Shown one piece after another: positions 8,771-18,492 of a stretch of DNA of 52,586 nt (its first letter is position 1; the number at the start of each line of letters is the position of its first letter). This DNA is from Fibrobacteraceae bacterium (GTDB lineage: Bacteria; Fibrobacterota; Fibrobacteria; Fibrobacterales; Fibrobacteraceae). The stretch spans positions 1 through 52,586 of the forward strand of contig JAGBSH010000006.1 of the NCBI GenBank assembly GCA_017631885.1, in the 5' to 3' direction. Below the pieces are notes generated by a model. The model was not told where the DNA came from and did no database searches. It was given only the letters and a program-made list of their open reading frames with translations. Position numbers and translations under genes: made by a program.

Positions 8771-10603
8771 TTAATATTTATGTATTCTGTGTCCTAACAA
8801 ATTAAAGCGTTTGCCATTTTTTTCAATAAATGTTTTATTGTTTTTTACGCGGAGGTGAGTCCCTGTTAAATGGTTATGTATAACGCGAGATTGGTGAAGA
8901 GAAGTTATGTCTTCACAATTTTCTGTAGAACAAAATTTAATCCAGTCAATGTTAGCATAGCTTCCTGTGATTTGAACCTTTAGCATGTGTTCGCCTAGAG
9001 AAAGTTCTGTAGTTTCACCATGAATTTCACTATAAGTATTCCAATCAGTTCCTTGTGGAATAACCAAAGTATCAGAAATTGCTTTATCGTCTAAAAAGAG
9101 ACGAAAGCCAGAATTTTCAAGACCACTTGCTACATTAGCAAAAACGAAATATTTTCCAGCTTTTTTAATGTTTACAGTGTAATTCATCCATTCGCCAGCA
9201 CTTGTATAGCCAATAGCATAACCTTTGGATTCATCTGTTGAATCAAGAGTTACTATATCTACACCAGATTCACGATAAGCCTTTCCTTCGTTTTCTGAAC
9301 TATTGTCACTATAAGCAAGTCCAGCACTTCCTTTATCAAAATTTTCAGTTTCAATTTTACCAGGTAGAGAAATTGCTGTACCTGTGAATGGTTCAGCTGG
9401 GTCTAGTTTTGCTGTAATAATAAGGAATGTCACATGGTGTGGTGCTACAATAGAAGAAAGCCCATTTGAAATCATTCCTAAATCTTTTTTTTGCCACACA
9501 TCACGAACCATAACTTCGCCCGAAACGCCAACATCTTCAAAATAGAGGTCTATCGTTTGTTCATAATCGGCAGAATTGTAGAGAACAACAGCAAGTTTTC
9601 CGCTACCTTCGCCGCCGAGAGGGCGCATCCAAATTTGTTTGCCGTTATCATTTTTAATACGATGCCCCGCTATGCCTGCAGAATCCTGGTTCACGGCAAT
9701 CATATCAGCATTCATGTAAATGTCTTTTGTAGTTGCTGACATATTGCGGATATCATTACCAGTTAAAAGCGGAGCGGCCATTATGGACCACATGGTCATT
9801 TGGCTTCTAGCTTCATTGTCAGTTAATTTCCCGTTTCCTACTTGTAACATATCCGGATCATTCCATTGGCCAGGTCCTGCGTGAACATAGAGGTGTTCTT
9901 GTTCTTCGATAATGTCAGCTACACCGCGGAACCAATCACCAGGAGCGTTTTTCCAGGCATTTCCGATATCGCCCGTTGTTCTCCACAAGTTTCCGGTTTT
10001 TGGCATCCAAGATTGAAAACCCCAAGCACAAATACTAAAAACAATGTCGCGGCCAGATTTTTTTAAAGCATCACGCATGCGTTCATAATCTTGTTGTTGG
10101 TTAGAACCTGGTGCGGGTTCACAGTTATCGTATTTCAAATAGTCAACACCCCAACTTGCAAAAGTCTTGGCGTCTTGTTCTTCTCTCATATAAGAGCCAC
10201 TTTCAGAACCAGGAAATTGATTTGAATTGTTATAATGGTGGCAAGTGCGTAAACCGCGGTCGCCATAAATACCGAATTTTAAACCTTTGCTATGAATGTA
10301 ATCACCAAGGGCTTTCATGCCACTAGGAAAACGGTCTGGGTCATGAGTTAAATTGCCATTAGCATCGCGTTTTTTTGCCATCCAGTTATCATCAAGATTT
10401 AAATAAATGTAGCCAGCATCTCGCATGCCAGAACTCACCATAATATCAGCAATTTCTTTGATTTGCTTTTCGTTGATATTTTCGTGAAATACATTCCAAC
10501 TGTTCCAACCCATTGGAGGTGTTTTAACAAGGTTGTTAATAGGTTGCGCTAAGGTAAAAGTTGAAAAAGTAAATAGCAAAGAAAGGAAAGAAATTTGTTT
10601 CAT
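8771..10603 (-). CDS. Secreted GH27 alpha-galactosidase with CBM6
   Basis: Removes alpha-1,6-galactose from galactomannan or related polymers. Signal peptide at 1-19 (MKQISFLSLLFTFSTFTLAQ). The GH27 barrel begins at KTPPMGWNSWN; the nucleophile is D159 in YLKYDNC and the likely acid/base is D249 in GQWNDPDML. The C-terminal beta domain of the catalytic unit runs to about residue 400, followed by a CBM6 (about 410-560, LPGKIETENFD to ANIDWIKF). The final ~40 residues are basic (RVKNNKTFIEKNGKRFNLLG) and unlike the sorting tails of its neighbours, so the export or attachment mode may differ. GGAG lies six bases before the ATG. It starts 19 bases after the esterase stop, indicating co-transcription. 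Confidence 0.94.
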   Translation of the reverse strand: MKQISFLSLLFTFSTFTLAQPINNLVKTPPMGWNSWNVFHENINEKQIKEIADIMVSSGMRDAGYIYLNLDDNWMAKKRDANGNLTHDPDRFPSGMKALGDYIHSKGLKFGIYGDRGLRTCHHYNNSNQFPGSESGSYMREEQDAKTFASWGVDYLKYDNCEPAPGSNQQQDYERMRDALKKSGRDIVFSICAWGFQSWMPKTGNLWRTTGDIGNAWKNAPGDWFRGVADIIEEQEHLYVHAGPGQWNDPDMLQVGNGKLTDNEARSQMTMWSIMAAPLLTGNDIRNMSATTKDIYMNADMIAVNQDSAGIAGHRIKNDNGKQIWMRPLGGEGSGKLAVVLYNSADYEQTIDLYFEDVGVSGEVMVRDVWQKKDLGMISNGLSSIVAPHHVTFLIITAKLDPAEPFTGTAISLPGKIETENFDKGSAGLAYSDNSSENEGKAYRESGVDIVTLDSTDESKGYAIGYTSAGEWMNYTVNIKKAGKYFVFANVASGLENSGFRLFLDDKAISDTLVIPQGTDWNTYSEIHGETTELSLGEHMLKVQITGSYANIDWIKFCSTENCEDITSLHQSRVIHNHLTGTHLRVKNNKTFIEKNGKRFNLLGHRIHKY

Positions 10604-10622
10604 ATAAACTCCGAATAAGGGA

Positions 10623-12125
10623 TTATTTCACATTTAGTTTAAAGATTTTATTTGTTTTAGATTTCAGTAAATAAGTTCCAGAAGTCTTTACAGAATTTTT
10701 TATAGCATTAGGCATATCATATTGATTGGTTGAAATGGTGCCTAAAAAATTTCCATTCAGATTGAATACATGAAAAGTTTCTTTATGAGCCTGGTTTAAA
10801 GAAATTTTGTTTTTAATAGGAGACAATTCTTCTTTTGAAATTTCAGAGTTACTAAGTTCTCTGATTTTTATATTGTCTAAAAAAAGAGTTCCTGTAGCCG
10901 CGCCTGCATTAAAACTTAAACGAGAATTGGTATCAGTAGGTACTTTCATTTGAAATTTAAACGAAAAATTTTGAGTTGTTGAATTGAGTTCAAAAAATTG
11001 AAGTTCACTAAGATAACTATCCCATGGGTCGTTATGTTGTTCAACATTGACTTCAAGTGAACGAGAACTACTTGCACTAGCATCAAAGCTAACTTCGTAC
11101 CATTTATCTTTTTCAAGATGAATGTCATGTTGGATTAATTGTACTTGATAATTTTCTGTTCCAATGGCAGAAATATCTAGCACATATTTTCCATCTTTTA
11201 CAGAACCATTTGCTTTTGCGTCTCCATGTAGTTGTAAATCCCAACCAACAGCAGTTGAATCAAAATTTCCATTAAAAATGGTGTCGCGATTGGTTGGAAC
11301 CTGAATTGGTGGCGAAATGCTTGAACCATCTAAAGAGAAATTTTTCACAAAGTTCCAAATTTCATCACTTGTATTTACGCTTGCTAAATCCATTGAATAC
11401 CAATGTCCCTTTCCTGCAATACTTAAAAGACGCACTTCTATATTTTCAGAACAATTACTCCATGTTTCAAGAGAGGCTGCAGAACCTGAACGATTAGCTG
11501 GGTAAGGTTTTATTAACTGAGAATTTTCGGAACATTTATTGAAAGAGACCCAACGTTTTAGGTAATTTGCGCCACTTTCATAATTTACAACATCATCGGT
11601 CGTTCCATGAGTATGAATAATAGGCATCGGGCGAATGCTTGCAGGAGCTGGGTTTCCGATAGGGTAACCAGAAACAGGAGCGATAGCTGCAATCATATCT
11701 CCCATTTTATTAGCTGCATGATAACTCATCATACCGCCCATAGAAAATCCAGAAACATAAACGCGTTTTGTATCAATGCCATATTTATCAGACATCTCGT
11801 TGATAATGGCTTTTAAAAAATTCACATCTTTATCGCCGGAAATATCCCAGGCTTTATTTTCGCCATTTGGAAATACAACAACAAAACGAGCAGTGTCTGC
11901 AATTTCTTCCCACTTAGCGGCATTTTGTTGGTAAGGGGCGTCTTGATTCATTCCATGCATTTGAATAATCAAGGGCCTGTTTTTTTCAATGCCAGAAGGA
12001 GCATACACAATCATATTCCGTGTGACTCCATTTACAGTAATGTTATCAGCGAAAGCATTGTTTGTTAGCGCTACAAAACTAACACATGCCAAAACGGCTT
12101 TTATCATTGATTTTAAAAAGTCCAT
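10623..12125 (-). CDS. Secreted CE1-type esterase with carbohydrate-binding module and sorting tail
   Basis: Predicted acetyl-xylan or feruloyl esterase. A TTG seven codons upstream is also in frame, but the ATG at 12125 has AGGA seven bases ahead and leads straight into a signal peptide ending near NNAFA, giving 500 residues. The alpha/beta-hydrolase domain (about 28-265) shows an oxyanion region PLIIQMHGMNQ, nucleophile S128 in VSGFSMGGM, acid D177/D178 in HTHGTTDD and H241 in GKGHWYS. A CBM4/9-like beta-sandwich (about 285-430, starting FNGNFDSTAVGWDL) and a type IX-like tail (FHVFNLNGNFLG) follow. Spacing of 22 and 19 bases to its neighbours places it inside the operon. The acyl group removed cannot be told from sequence. 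Confidence 0.88.
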   Translation of the reverse strand: MDFLKSMIKAVLACVSFVALTNNAFADNITVNGVTRNMIVYAPSGIEKNRPLIIQMHGMNQDAPYQQNAAKWEEIADTARFVVVFPNGENKAWDISGDKDVNFLKAIINEMSDKYGIDTKRVYVSGFSMGGMMSYHAANKMGDMIAAIAPVSGYPIGNPAPASIRPMPIIHTHGTTDDVVNYESGANYLKRWVSFNKCSENSQLIKPYPANRSGSAASLETWSNCSENIEVRLLSIAGKGHWYSMDLASVNTSDEIWNFVKNFSLDGSSISPPIQVPTNRDTIFNGNFDSTAVGWDLQLHGDAKANGSVKDGKYVLDISAIGTENYQVQLIQHDIHLEKDKWYEVSFDASASSSRSLEVNVEQHNDPWDSYLSELQFFELNSTTQNFSFKFQMKVPTDTNSRLSFNAGAATGTLFLDNIKIRELSNSEISKEELSPIKNKISLNQAHKETFHVFNLNGNFLGTISTNQYDMPNAIKNSVKTSGTYLLKSKTNKIFKLNVK

Positions 12126-12147
12126 AATGTTTCCTAGAAAATTCAAG

Positions 12148-14424
12148 TTACTTGGTTATCATAAAACGATGCGAAAAACCGTTTGTAGATTTTATTAGGT
12201 AAACGCCTTTTTCAGAAATAAGCGATTGGACTTTTGCATGAGCATCGCGAACTGAAGACGCTTTGATTTTTCCGATAAATGAACCATTCAATGAGTAAAT
12301 GCTAAAATTTTGTAAGCCAAGATTATCAAGAGTGAGTTTTTTGATAAAGAGAGGGTTTTCTGAACAAGATTCTTTGCAGAATTCTATCCAATCGACGTTT
12401 ACGTAATTGCCAACAATTTCAATTTTGAGGGCGTGTTCTCCGGCTGAAATTTCTGAAGTTTTTGCTGAAATAGCAGAGTAATTACTCCAGTCTTCACCTT
12501 GGGCTGCAATAATATTTTCAGAAATAGCTTTGCCGTCAATGTATAATTTTACACCAGCATTTTCAGAAGCTGTAGCCATATTCACCCGAACTTCATAAAC
12601 GCCACTTTCACTTACGTTTATTGTATAGCGCATCCATTCGCCTTCTTCGGTATACCCGATAGCAAAACCTTTGGATTTATCAAGAGAATCTAATTGAACA
12701 ATGTCAACGCCATCTTCTCTATACGCATTTCCTTGGTTGTCAGAATCTTTATCATAATAAGCGCGATTAGGTTTTCCTACATCGTAATTTTCAGCTTCAA
12801 TTCTTCCAGGGATTTTTACAGCAATGTCGTTGTAAGGTGTTGGTGGAGTTGTGTCTTGAATATTGTCTAAATAAATTTCATCTTTATAGTCTGTTCCGAT
12901 TTTAAACCAGTCAAAATCAACATAACCGCCAGCCGTTTTTGTGGCATAATTAAATAATCCGAAGCGATAACCTACAAACATCCCAAGAGAATAATCCAAA
13001 GCGAGATCAGAGCCGATTTTTGTCCAGTCAGAACCGTTTGTGCTATAATAGAAAGAAGCGGTTCCTCGATCGAGTGGTAAATCAAAATCTATGCGCAAGA
13101 AAATTTTTGAACTAGAGAAAGATTCGCTTGCTTTCAAAGATTCTCCATCTTTTGAGCCAGTGTACATAACCACTTTATAATTGCCATTTTCTTTTGTAAT
13201 ACCGACAAAACCTTTCGTATCTTGTAATGCAACAAGGCCTGCAATATCGCCATCTTTCATACCAGATGCATCAAGAGAAATTCTGCCAGAACATTTTGGT
13301 CCAAAAGTGCGTTGTGTAAGAGTGTTTTTAGCATTTATAATTCGAGAATCTGTTCGGCTTGTGGTAATGCGTAAGTTCCCTGGATTAGCCGTTAGAGACC
13401 AGTTTTTATTATCAGGGTTGTGATTCCATTGCCATTCAAGCGGAAGAATTTCAGAATCAAAATCATCGCTAGTAACCATACCGTATCCAGGCAATGCATT
13501 TGCAGGCAGTTCAAGAGTTGAAGGCGCTTTAGAGCCATCAGCAACAGGCCAACCATCTTGCCAAGAAGTCGGGACTAAATAAGGAATGCGCCCAACAGGT
13601 CCGGAATCTCTGAATAAAAGAGCGTACCACTTGCCTTCAGGTGTGTCAAAAATTCCTCCTTGAGCGACACCATTATTTTGCAAGAAAATTTTTCCGGAGT
13701 AGCCAGAAAGTAAACTTTTAGAACGATAAACTATAGCGCTTCTGCAATTACCTGCAGGCCAAGAAATAGTGAACAAATAATACTCACCATTTACTTTTTC
13801 CATGTGAGCGCCTTCTTGTTGAACGTAGTAATTAGTTGTACCTGTCACTTGATTGACGCTTACTCCACCGAGTTTTCCACTACGGCCGCCACTTTTAACG
13901 GCTGAAGCATCTCCGTTGAGTTCTACATAACTTATTTGGTCGCCACTACCATAAAAGACCCAAACGGAACCATCATCATCAAAGAACAGAGAAGGGTCAT
14001 GATAAAAAGGCAAAGTGACTTCTGTCCAAGGGCCGTTTTCAATATCAGCAGTTTTATACAAGTGAGTTCTGTTTGTTGTATAAGAAGGCGTAAGCACATA
14101 AAAGAACCCTTTGTGATAGCGAATACTTGACGCCCAAGAACCTTTACCATACGCATTTTGGCCAGCATTTAAGTTCATATTATCGTTATTAGTGAGCGTT
14201 TGGTAAGCATAGCCGACAGTGCGCCATTGAGCCAAATCCTTAGAAGCCATAATTGGGTCACCAGGCGCAAAATGCATTGTGGTTGTTACCATGTAATAGG
14301 TGTCATCAACGCGAACAATTGAAGGGTCGGGGTTATCAACCCAAGTAATTGGGTTTGAAACTGTTGCTGCATAAATAGAGCTACAACAGAGCCATAATAA
14401 GCTCCATTTTTTGAACCAATCCAT
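12148..14424 (-). CDS. Secreted GH43 beta-xylosidase-like enzyme with CBM6 and sorting tail
   Basis: First gene of the hemicellulase operon. An in-frame GTG lies three codons upstream, but the ATG at 14424 has AAAGGAG eight bases ahead and starts the signal peptide (MDWFKKWSLLWLCCSSIYAA); the product is 758 residues. The GH43 propeller has D33 (DNPDPSIV), D143 (YHDPSLFFDDDGS) and E204 (QQEGAHMEK). A C-terminal beta-sandwich of the kind found in GH43 xylosidases follows (about 310-515, starting DDFDSEILPLEWQWNHNP), then a CBM6 (about 535-680, IPGRIEAENYD to VNVDWIEF) and a type IX-like tail (FSIYSLNGSFIGKI, GVYLIKS). Likely removes xylosyl or arabinosyl units. Confidence 0.91.
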   Translation of the reverse strand: MDWFKKWSLLWLCCSSIYAATVSNPITWVDNPDPSIVRVDDTYYMVTTTMHFAPGDPIMASKDLAQWRTVGYAYQTLTNNDNMNLNAGQNAYGKGSWASSIRYHKGFFYVLTPSYTTNRTHLYKTADIENGPWTEVTLPFYHDPSLFFDDDGSVWVFYGSGDQISYVELNGDASAVKSGGRSGKLGGVSVNQVTGTTNYYVQQEGAHMEKVNGEYYLFTISWPAGNCRSAIVYRSKSLLSGYSGKIFLQNNGVAQGGIFDTPEGKWYALLFRDSGPVGRIPYLVPTSWQDGWPVADGSKAPSTLELPANALPGYGMVTSDDFDSEILPLEWQWNHNPDNKNWSLTANPGNLRITTSRTDSRIINAKNTLTQRTFGPKCSGRISLDASGMKDGDIAGLVALQDTKGFVGITKENGNYKVVMYTGSKDGESLKASESFSSSKIFLRIDFDLPLDRGTASFYYSTNGSDWTKIGSDLALDYSLGMFVGYRFGLFNYATKTAGGYVDFDWFKIGTDYKDEIYLDNIQDTTPPTPYNDIAVKIPGRIEAENYDVGKPNRAYYDKDSDNQGNAYREDGVDIVQLDSLDKSKGFAIGYTEEGEWMRYTINVSESGVYEVRVNMATASENAGVKLYIDGKAISENIIAAQGEDWSNYSAISAKTSEISAGEHALKIEIVGNYVNVDWIEFCKESCSENPLFIKKLTLDNLGLQNFSIYSLNGSFIGKIKASSVRDAHAKVQSLISEKGVYLIKSTNGFSHRFMITK

Positions 14425-14723
14425 AACAAACACTCCTTTGCTGATAAAAGCAGAGAATTTTTATGCGGAAAAAAATATCCATGATTGTGTGCTGTTATGT
14501 GGAAAAACAAGAAAATTCCATTGACAATTTATCAAAGGGACTGTTTTAAAGCTTTAAAAAGGGTAAAATTCTTGTTTACAAATAAATATGGAAGAACATA
14601 AAATGATGAAGGAGAAAATAGAGAGATTTAACCAAGTATACCAGTTTCGGTAATCTTTTAAAAAATTATCTTTGCAGAGAAATAGTGTAGAATTTTGAGT
14701 TTATATGTAAGGGGAATAAAGCT
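14425..14723. promoter_or_regulatory. Divergent intergenic region, hemicellulase operon / dnaE
   Basis: This 299-base gap must carry the promoter of the minus-strand GH43 operon and that of dnaE. A perfect TTGACA at 14521-14526 (plus strand) is followed 17 bases later by TTTTAA, a weak -10. Nearer dnaE, TAGAAT at about 14689 has TTATCT 16 bases before it. ATGTGGAAAAAC at 14497-14508 recurs upstream of the other GH43 gene at 8754-8765. A 21-codon ATG frame at 14588 has no ribosome site and was not called. Confidence 0.35.
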
Positions 14724-17700
14724 ATGGCTTTTGTTCATTTACAAACACATTCTGAATATTCGATTTTAAGAGCCTCTTGCCGTGCCAAAGCTTTACTCAA
14801 TAAAGCTATTGAAATGGGACAGTCTGCGGTAGCGCTTACAGACCATGGTAACATGTTTGGCATGCTTGAATTTTATATGGAAGCCAAAAGCCTTAATAAG
14901 TCTCGTAAAGCAGAAGGTTTAGAACCAATAAATCCGATTATAGGTTGCCATATTTTTGTAGATCACCCAGCGGCAGATAGAAAAGAAGAAATAACTTACC
15001 AGCGTTTAACTCTTTTAGCAGAAACGGATAAAGGTTATAGTAATTTATTGCGTATAGTTAGTCATTGCTATATTGATGAAATTAATTGGAAAGAAATTCC
15101 TGGTGTCCCTTTAGAAATATTAGCATCACATTCAGAAGGTTTGATTGCTCTTGCTGGAGATTTCTTTAGTCGATTCGGCTCAGATGTCGTTTCTGGAAAA
15201 GAAAAATTGGCTAAAGAGTATTTAGATTCCTTGAGAAAAATTTTTGATAGTGAACATTTGTTTTTAACCCTTTCAAACCAAGGTGTTCCTGAACAACGTT
15301 TACTTAATGTCTTTTTAGCAGATTATGCTAAAGAATTTGGGCTTTCTTTAGTGGCTACCAATAATGTGCATTATTTAAATGCAGAAGATCATAAAGCCCA
15401 CAAAGTTTTACGCTGTATCGGGCTTGCCAAAAAATTAAATGAATTTGAAGATAAAATGTACCCGGGTAATCAGTTCTATTTCCGTTCAGAACAAGAAATG
15501 CGGGAACTTTTTGCGCAATACCCAGAAGCTATTGACAATACAGAAAAAATAGCCAAACGCTGTCATGTAACGATTCGAACAAATTGTGGTGATGAATTTT
15601 GGCCGAAATTTCAGATTACAGAAGAATTCAAAAATTCTGAAGAATACGCAAAAATAAAACAAGACATGCAAAGCGAATATGAAAAGGAACTCGCTTCTAT
15701 ACTTGCTAAAGAAACAGAAAAGTATTGCGAAGAAAAAAGTCTTTCTCAAGAAACGCTTTCTGAATCAGATAAACAAGAAATTGAAAAAAGCGCAAAAGGG
15801 AAATGTTGTGCAGGAACAGATTCTGATATTTATTTGATTTCTCTTTGTAATAATCGTTTAAAATCACGTTACCCAGAAGAAAACTGTTGTTTTCCTGTGG
15901 GCGATTCTGATGTGGCTAGTCGCTTGCGAACAGAATTAAACTGTATCCGCAATATGAAAGTGGCGGGCTATTTGCTTATTGTTTGGGATTTTATCAACTG
16001 GTCTAGAGAAAATGGAATTCCAGTTGGGCCGGGGCGCGGTTCTGCAGCTGGTTCAATTGTGACTTATATCATTGGGATTACAGACATTGACCCCCTTCGA
16101 TTTGGTTTACTTTTTGAACGCTTTCTAAATCCAGAACGCGTGAGTATGCCTGATATTGATACAGATATTTCAGATAGGGACAGAGGACGCGTTATTCAGT
16201 ATGTGACAGAGCATTATGGCGCGCAGTGTGTAAGCCAAATTGTAACCTATGGCTCATTAAAAATGCGACAGGTTATAAATGATGTTGGTCGCGTTTTAAA
16301 TATTCCTTTAAGTGATGTTCGTTCTATAATAGACCTTTTACCTAAAGATAATGGTGCTACATTAAGTGATGCCAAAACAGGGTTAAAAAAAGGCCAGCCT
16401 TTGCCAGATTATTCTCCAGATACTTTGAATGAAAAAATCCAATCAAGAGAAATTTATAAAGACCTTTGGGAGTATTCTGAAAAGCTTGAAAATTTAGCAC
16501 GTCAGACAGGAGTTCATGCGGCAGCGGTTGTAATTGCTCCTGTTGAAATGTATAAATTGGCGCCTGTTTATCGAGCCGTTCCTTCGGATACGCCGGTTGT
16601 AATGTATGACAAGCATTACGCAGAAGATATTGGCCTTTTAAAAATGGATTTCTTGGGCTTGATTACCTTATCTATGATTCAAGATACTTTAGCATTGATT
16701 AAAAAGAATCATGGATTTGATTTAGATATAGGGCATATTCCATTAGACGATAAAAAAACTTATGAATTGTTTAGTAAAGGTTTGACGGTTGGGGTGTTCC
16801 AATTTGAATCAGCAGGTATGCAAAAATATTTGCGGGAATTAAACCCAACCTGTATTGAAGACTTGATAGCGATGAATGCGCTTTATCGCCCAGGTCCTTT
16901 AGAACAGGTGCCTCGATTTATCCGTTGTAAAAATGGGGTCGAAGAAATCAACTGTTATCATCCTGATTTAGAGCCTATTCTGAAAGAGACTTATGGTGTA
17001 ATTGTTTACCAAGAACAAGTAATGCGCTTAGCTCAGATTCTTGGTGGCTATACACTTGGTGGCGCTGATATTATCCGCCGTATTATGGCAAAAAAGAAAC
17101 CAGCTGAAATGGAAAAACTCCAGCCAGAATTTTTTGAAAAATGTATTTCGCGCGGTTATGACCCAAAAATGATTGAAGAAATCTGGGCGGTTCTTTTGCC
17201 ATTCTGCGGTTACGCCTTTAACAAAAGTCATGCGGCAGCTTATAGTTATGTTGCTTACCAAACGGCTTATTTGAAAACGCATTATGGCGCAGAATACATG
17301 GCTGCAACTATGTCTGCTGAAATTTCAAAAGTAGAACGTATTGTGGTGATGCTTAAAGAATGCGATAAACTTGGAATTAAATATTTACCGCCTTGTGTCA
17401 ACCGTTCAGAAGCAAGATTTTCTGTAGACAAAAATTCAAATATCCTTTATGGTTTAGCTGGCATAAAAAATGTCGGATTTGAAGTAGTTGAAGACCTTGT
17501 TGCAGAACGAGAAAAGAATGGCCCTTATACAAGCATTTTTGATTTGTGCAAACGTGTTTTAGATTATCAGGCTTCTTGTCCGACAAAACGCCCACCATTG
17601 AATAAGAGAATTTTAGAAAGTCTTGTTCTTGCGGGTGCATTAGATAACTTGCATAATTCTCAGCGAGAAAGAATTTTTGCAAGTATCGATAAAGCATTGA

Positions 17701-18491
17701 ATCTGGCAACAACTTACCAGAATGACAAAGAAAAAGGGCAAATTTCGCTTTTTGATTCTTTAGAAGACGATAATTTTTCTAAAGAAAGTGAAACATTAGA
17801 GCAAGCCACTCTTTGGCCATTTATGGAAAAACTCAATAAAGAAAAAGGAATTGTTGGGTGTTTTCTTTCAAGCCATCCATTAGAAGAATTCAGGCCAGAA
17901 TTAATAGGTTTTGCTTCTTGCACTTTGGCTCAAGATGAATTAAGACGCCATGACGGAGATTCTAATTGTATTGTTGGCGGTATCGTTATTTCTTCACGTT
18001 CAGTAGACATTCAAAAAGGAAGAAATGTTGGTAAAACAATAGGATTCCTTGAAATCCAGGATTTCCATGGAACGTTATCTTTATCATTTGGTCCAGAAAA
18101 ATGGGAAAAATACAGAAGTTCTTTTGGAGTTAATGACAGAGTTCTTGCCTGGGGATCGTTAAAATACATTGAAGAAAAACAAGAAATGAGATTCTCGGTG
18201 GATTCTATAGAATCGCTTGAAAATATCCAGCACCGGGTAAAAGAAATCCATATTGAATGCATGTCTTCTTCATTAAAAGAAGAAAATTTAGACAAATTAA
18301 AAGCCAAAATGGAAGCGCTAGAAGCGTTTCCTGGAGAACCAGGAGCTCGTCTAATTTTCCATGTAGAAACATTGAATTCTAAGCACACTTTACTCCTTAG
18401 TGAAAAAGAAATACTTTATTCTTCTGATTTCTTATATTGGTTGAAAAAAGAATTTATGGCTTCTAATGTGTGGGTTTCAGGAAAAAAATAA
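14724..18491 (+). CDS. dnaE: DNA polymerase III alpha subunit
   Basis: Replicative polymerase catalytic subunit, 1255 residues. The N-terminal PHP domain starts HLQTHSEYS and contains TDHGNMFG. The palm carries the catalytic aspartates in MPDIDTDISDRDRGR (about D479 and D481) and KMDFLGL (D642). The finger region includes GVFQFES, ALYRPGP and YQEQVM, and the C-terminus has the tandem HhH, OB (NCIVGGIVISSR) and tail regions. It is the DnaE1 type (no proofreading exonuclease insertion, no PolC features). An AAGGGG site lies 10 bases before the ATG. lpxB follows after one base. Confidence 0.97.
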   Translation: MAFVHLQTHSEYSILRASCRAKALLNKAIEMGQSAVALTDHGNMFGMLEFYMEAKSLNKSRKAEGLEPINPIIGCHIFVDHPAADRKEEITYQRLTLLAETDKGYSNLLRIVSHCYIDEINWKEIPGVPLEILASHSEGLIALAGDFFSRFGSDVVSGKEKLAKEYLDSLRKIFDSEHLFLTLSNQGVPEQRLLNVFLADYAKEFGLSLVATNNVHYLNAEDHKAHKVLRCIGLAKKLNEFEDKMYPGNQFYFRSEQEMRELFAQYPEAIDNTEKIAKRCHVTIRTNCGDEFWPKFQITEEFKNSEEYAKIKQDMQSEYEKELASILAKETEKYCEEKSLSQETLSESDKQEIEKSAKGKCCAGTDSDIYLISLCNNRLKSRYPEENCCFPVGDSDVASRLRTELNCIRNMKVAGYLLIVWDFINWSRENGIPVGPGRGSAAGSIVTYIIGITDIDPLRFGLLFERFLNPERVSMPDIDTDISDRDRGRVIQYVTEHYGAQCVSQIVTYGSLKMRQVINDVGRVLNIPLSDVRSIIDLLPKDNGATLSDAKTGLKKGQPLPDYSPDTLNEKIQSREIYKDLWEYSEKLENLARQTGVHAAAVVIAPVEMYKLAPVYRAVPSDTPVVMYDKHYAEDIGLLKMDFLGLITLSMIQDTLALIKKNHGFDLDIGHIPLDDKKTYELFSKGLTVGVFQFESAGMQKYLRELNPTCIEDLIAMNALYRPGPLEQVPRFIRCKNGVEEINCYHPDLEPILKETYGVIVYQEQVMRLAQILGGYTLGGADIIRRIMAKKKPAEMEKLQPEFFEKCISRGYDPKMIEEIWAVLLPFCGYAFNKSHAAAYSYVAYQTAYLKTHYGAEYMAATMSAEISKVERIVVMLKECDKLGIKYLPPCVNRSEARFSVDKNSNILYGLAGIKNVGFEVVEDLVAEREKNGPYTSIFDLCKRVLDYQASCPTKRPPLNKRILESLVLAGALDNLHNSQRERIFASIDKALNLATTYQNDKEKGQISLFDSLEDDNFSKESETLEQATLWPFMEKLNKEKGIVGCFLSSHPLEEFRPELIGFASCTLAQDELRRHDGDSNCIVGGIVISSRSVDIQKGRNVGKTIGFLEIQDFHGTLSLSFGPEKWEKYRSSFGVNDRVLAWGSLKYIEEKQEMRFSVDSIESLENIQHRVKEIHIECMSSSLKEENLDKLKAKMEALEAFPGEPGARLIFHVETLNSKHTLLLSEKEILYSSDFLYWLKKEFMASNVWVSGKK

Positions 18492-18492
18492 A

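Noticed and set aside
14588-14653. 21-codon ATG frame before dnaE
   Set aside because: No ribosome site, no similarity, and no sign of attenuation structure.
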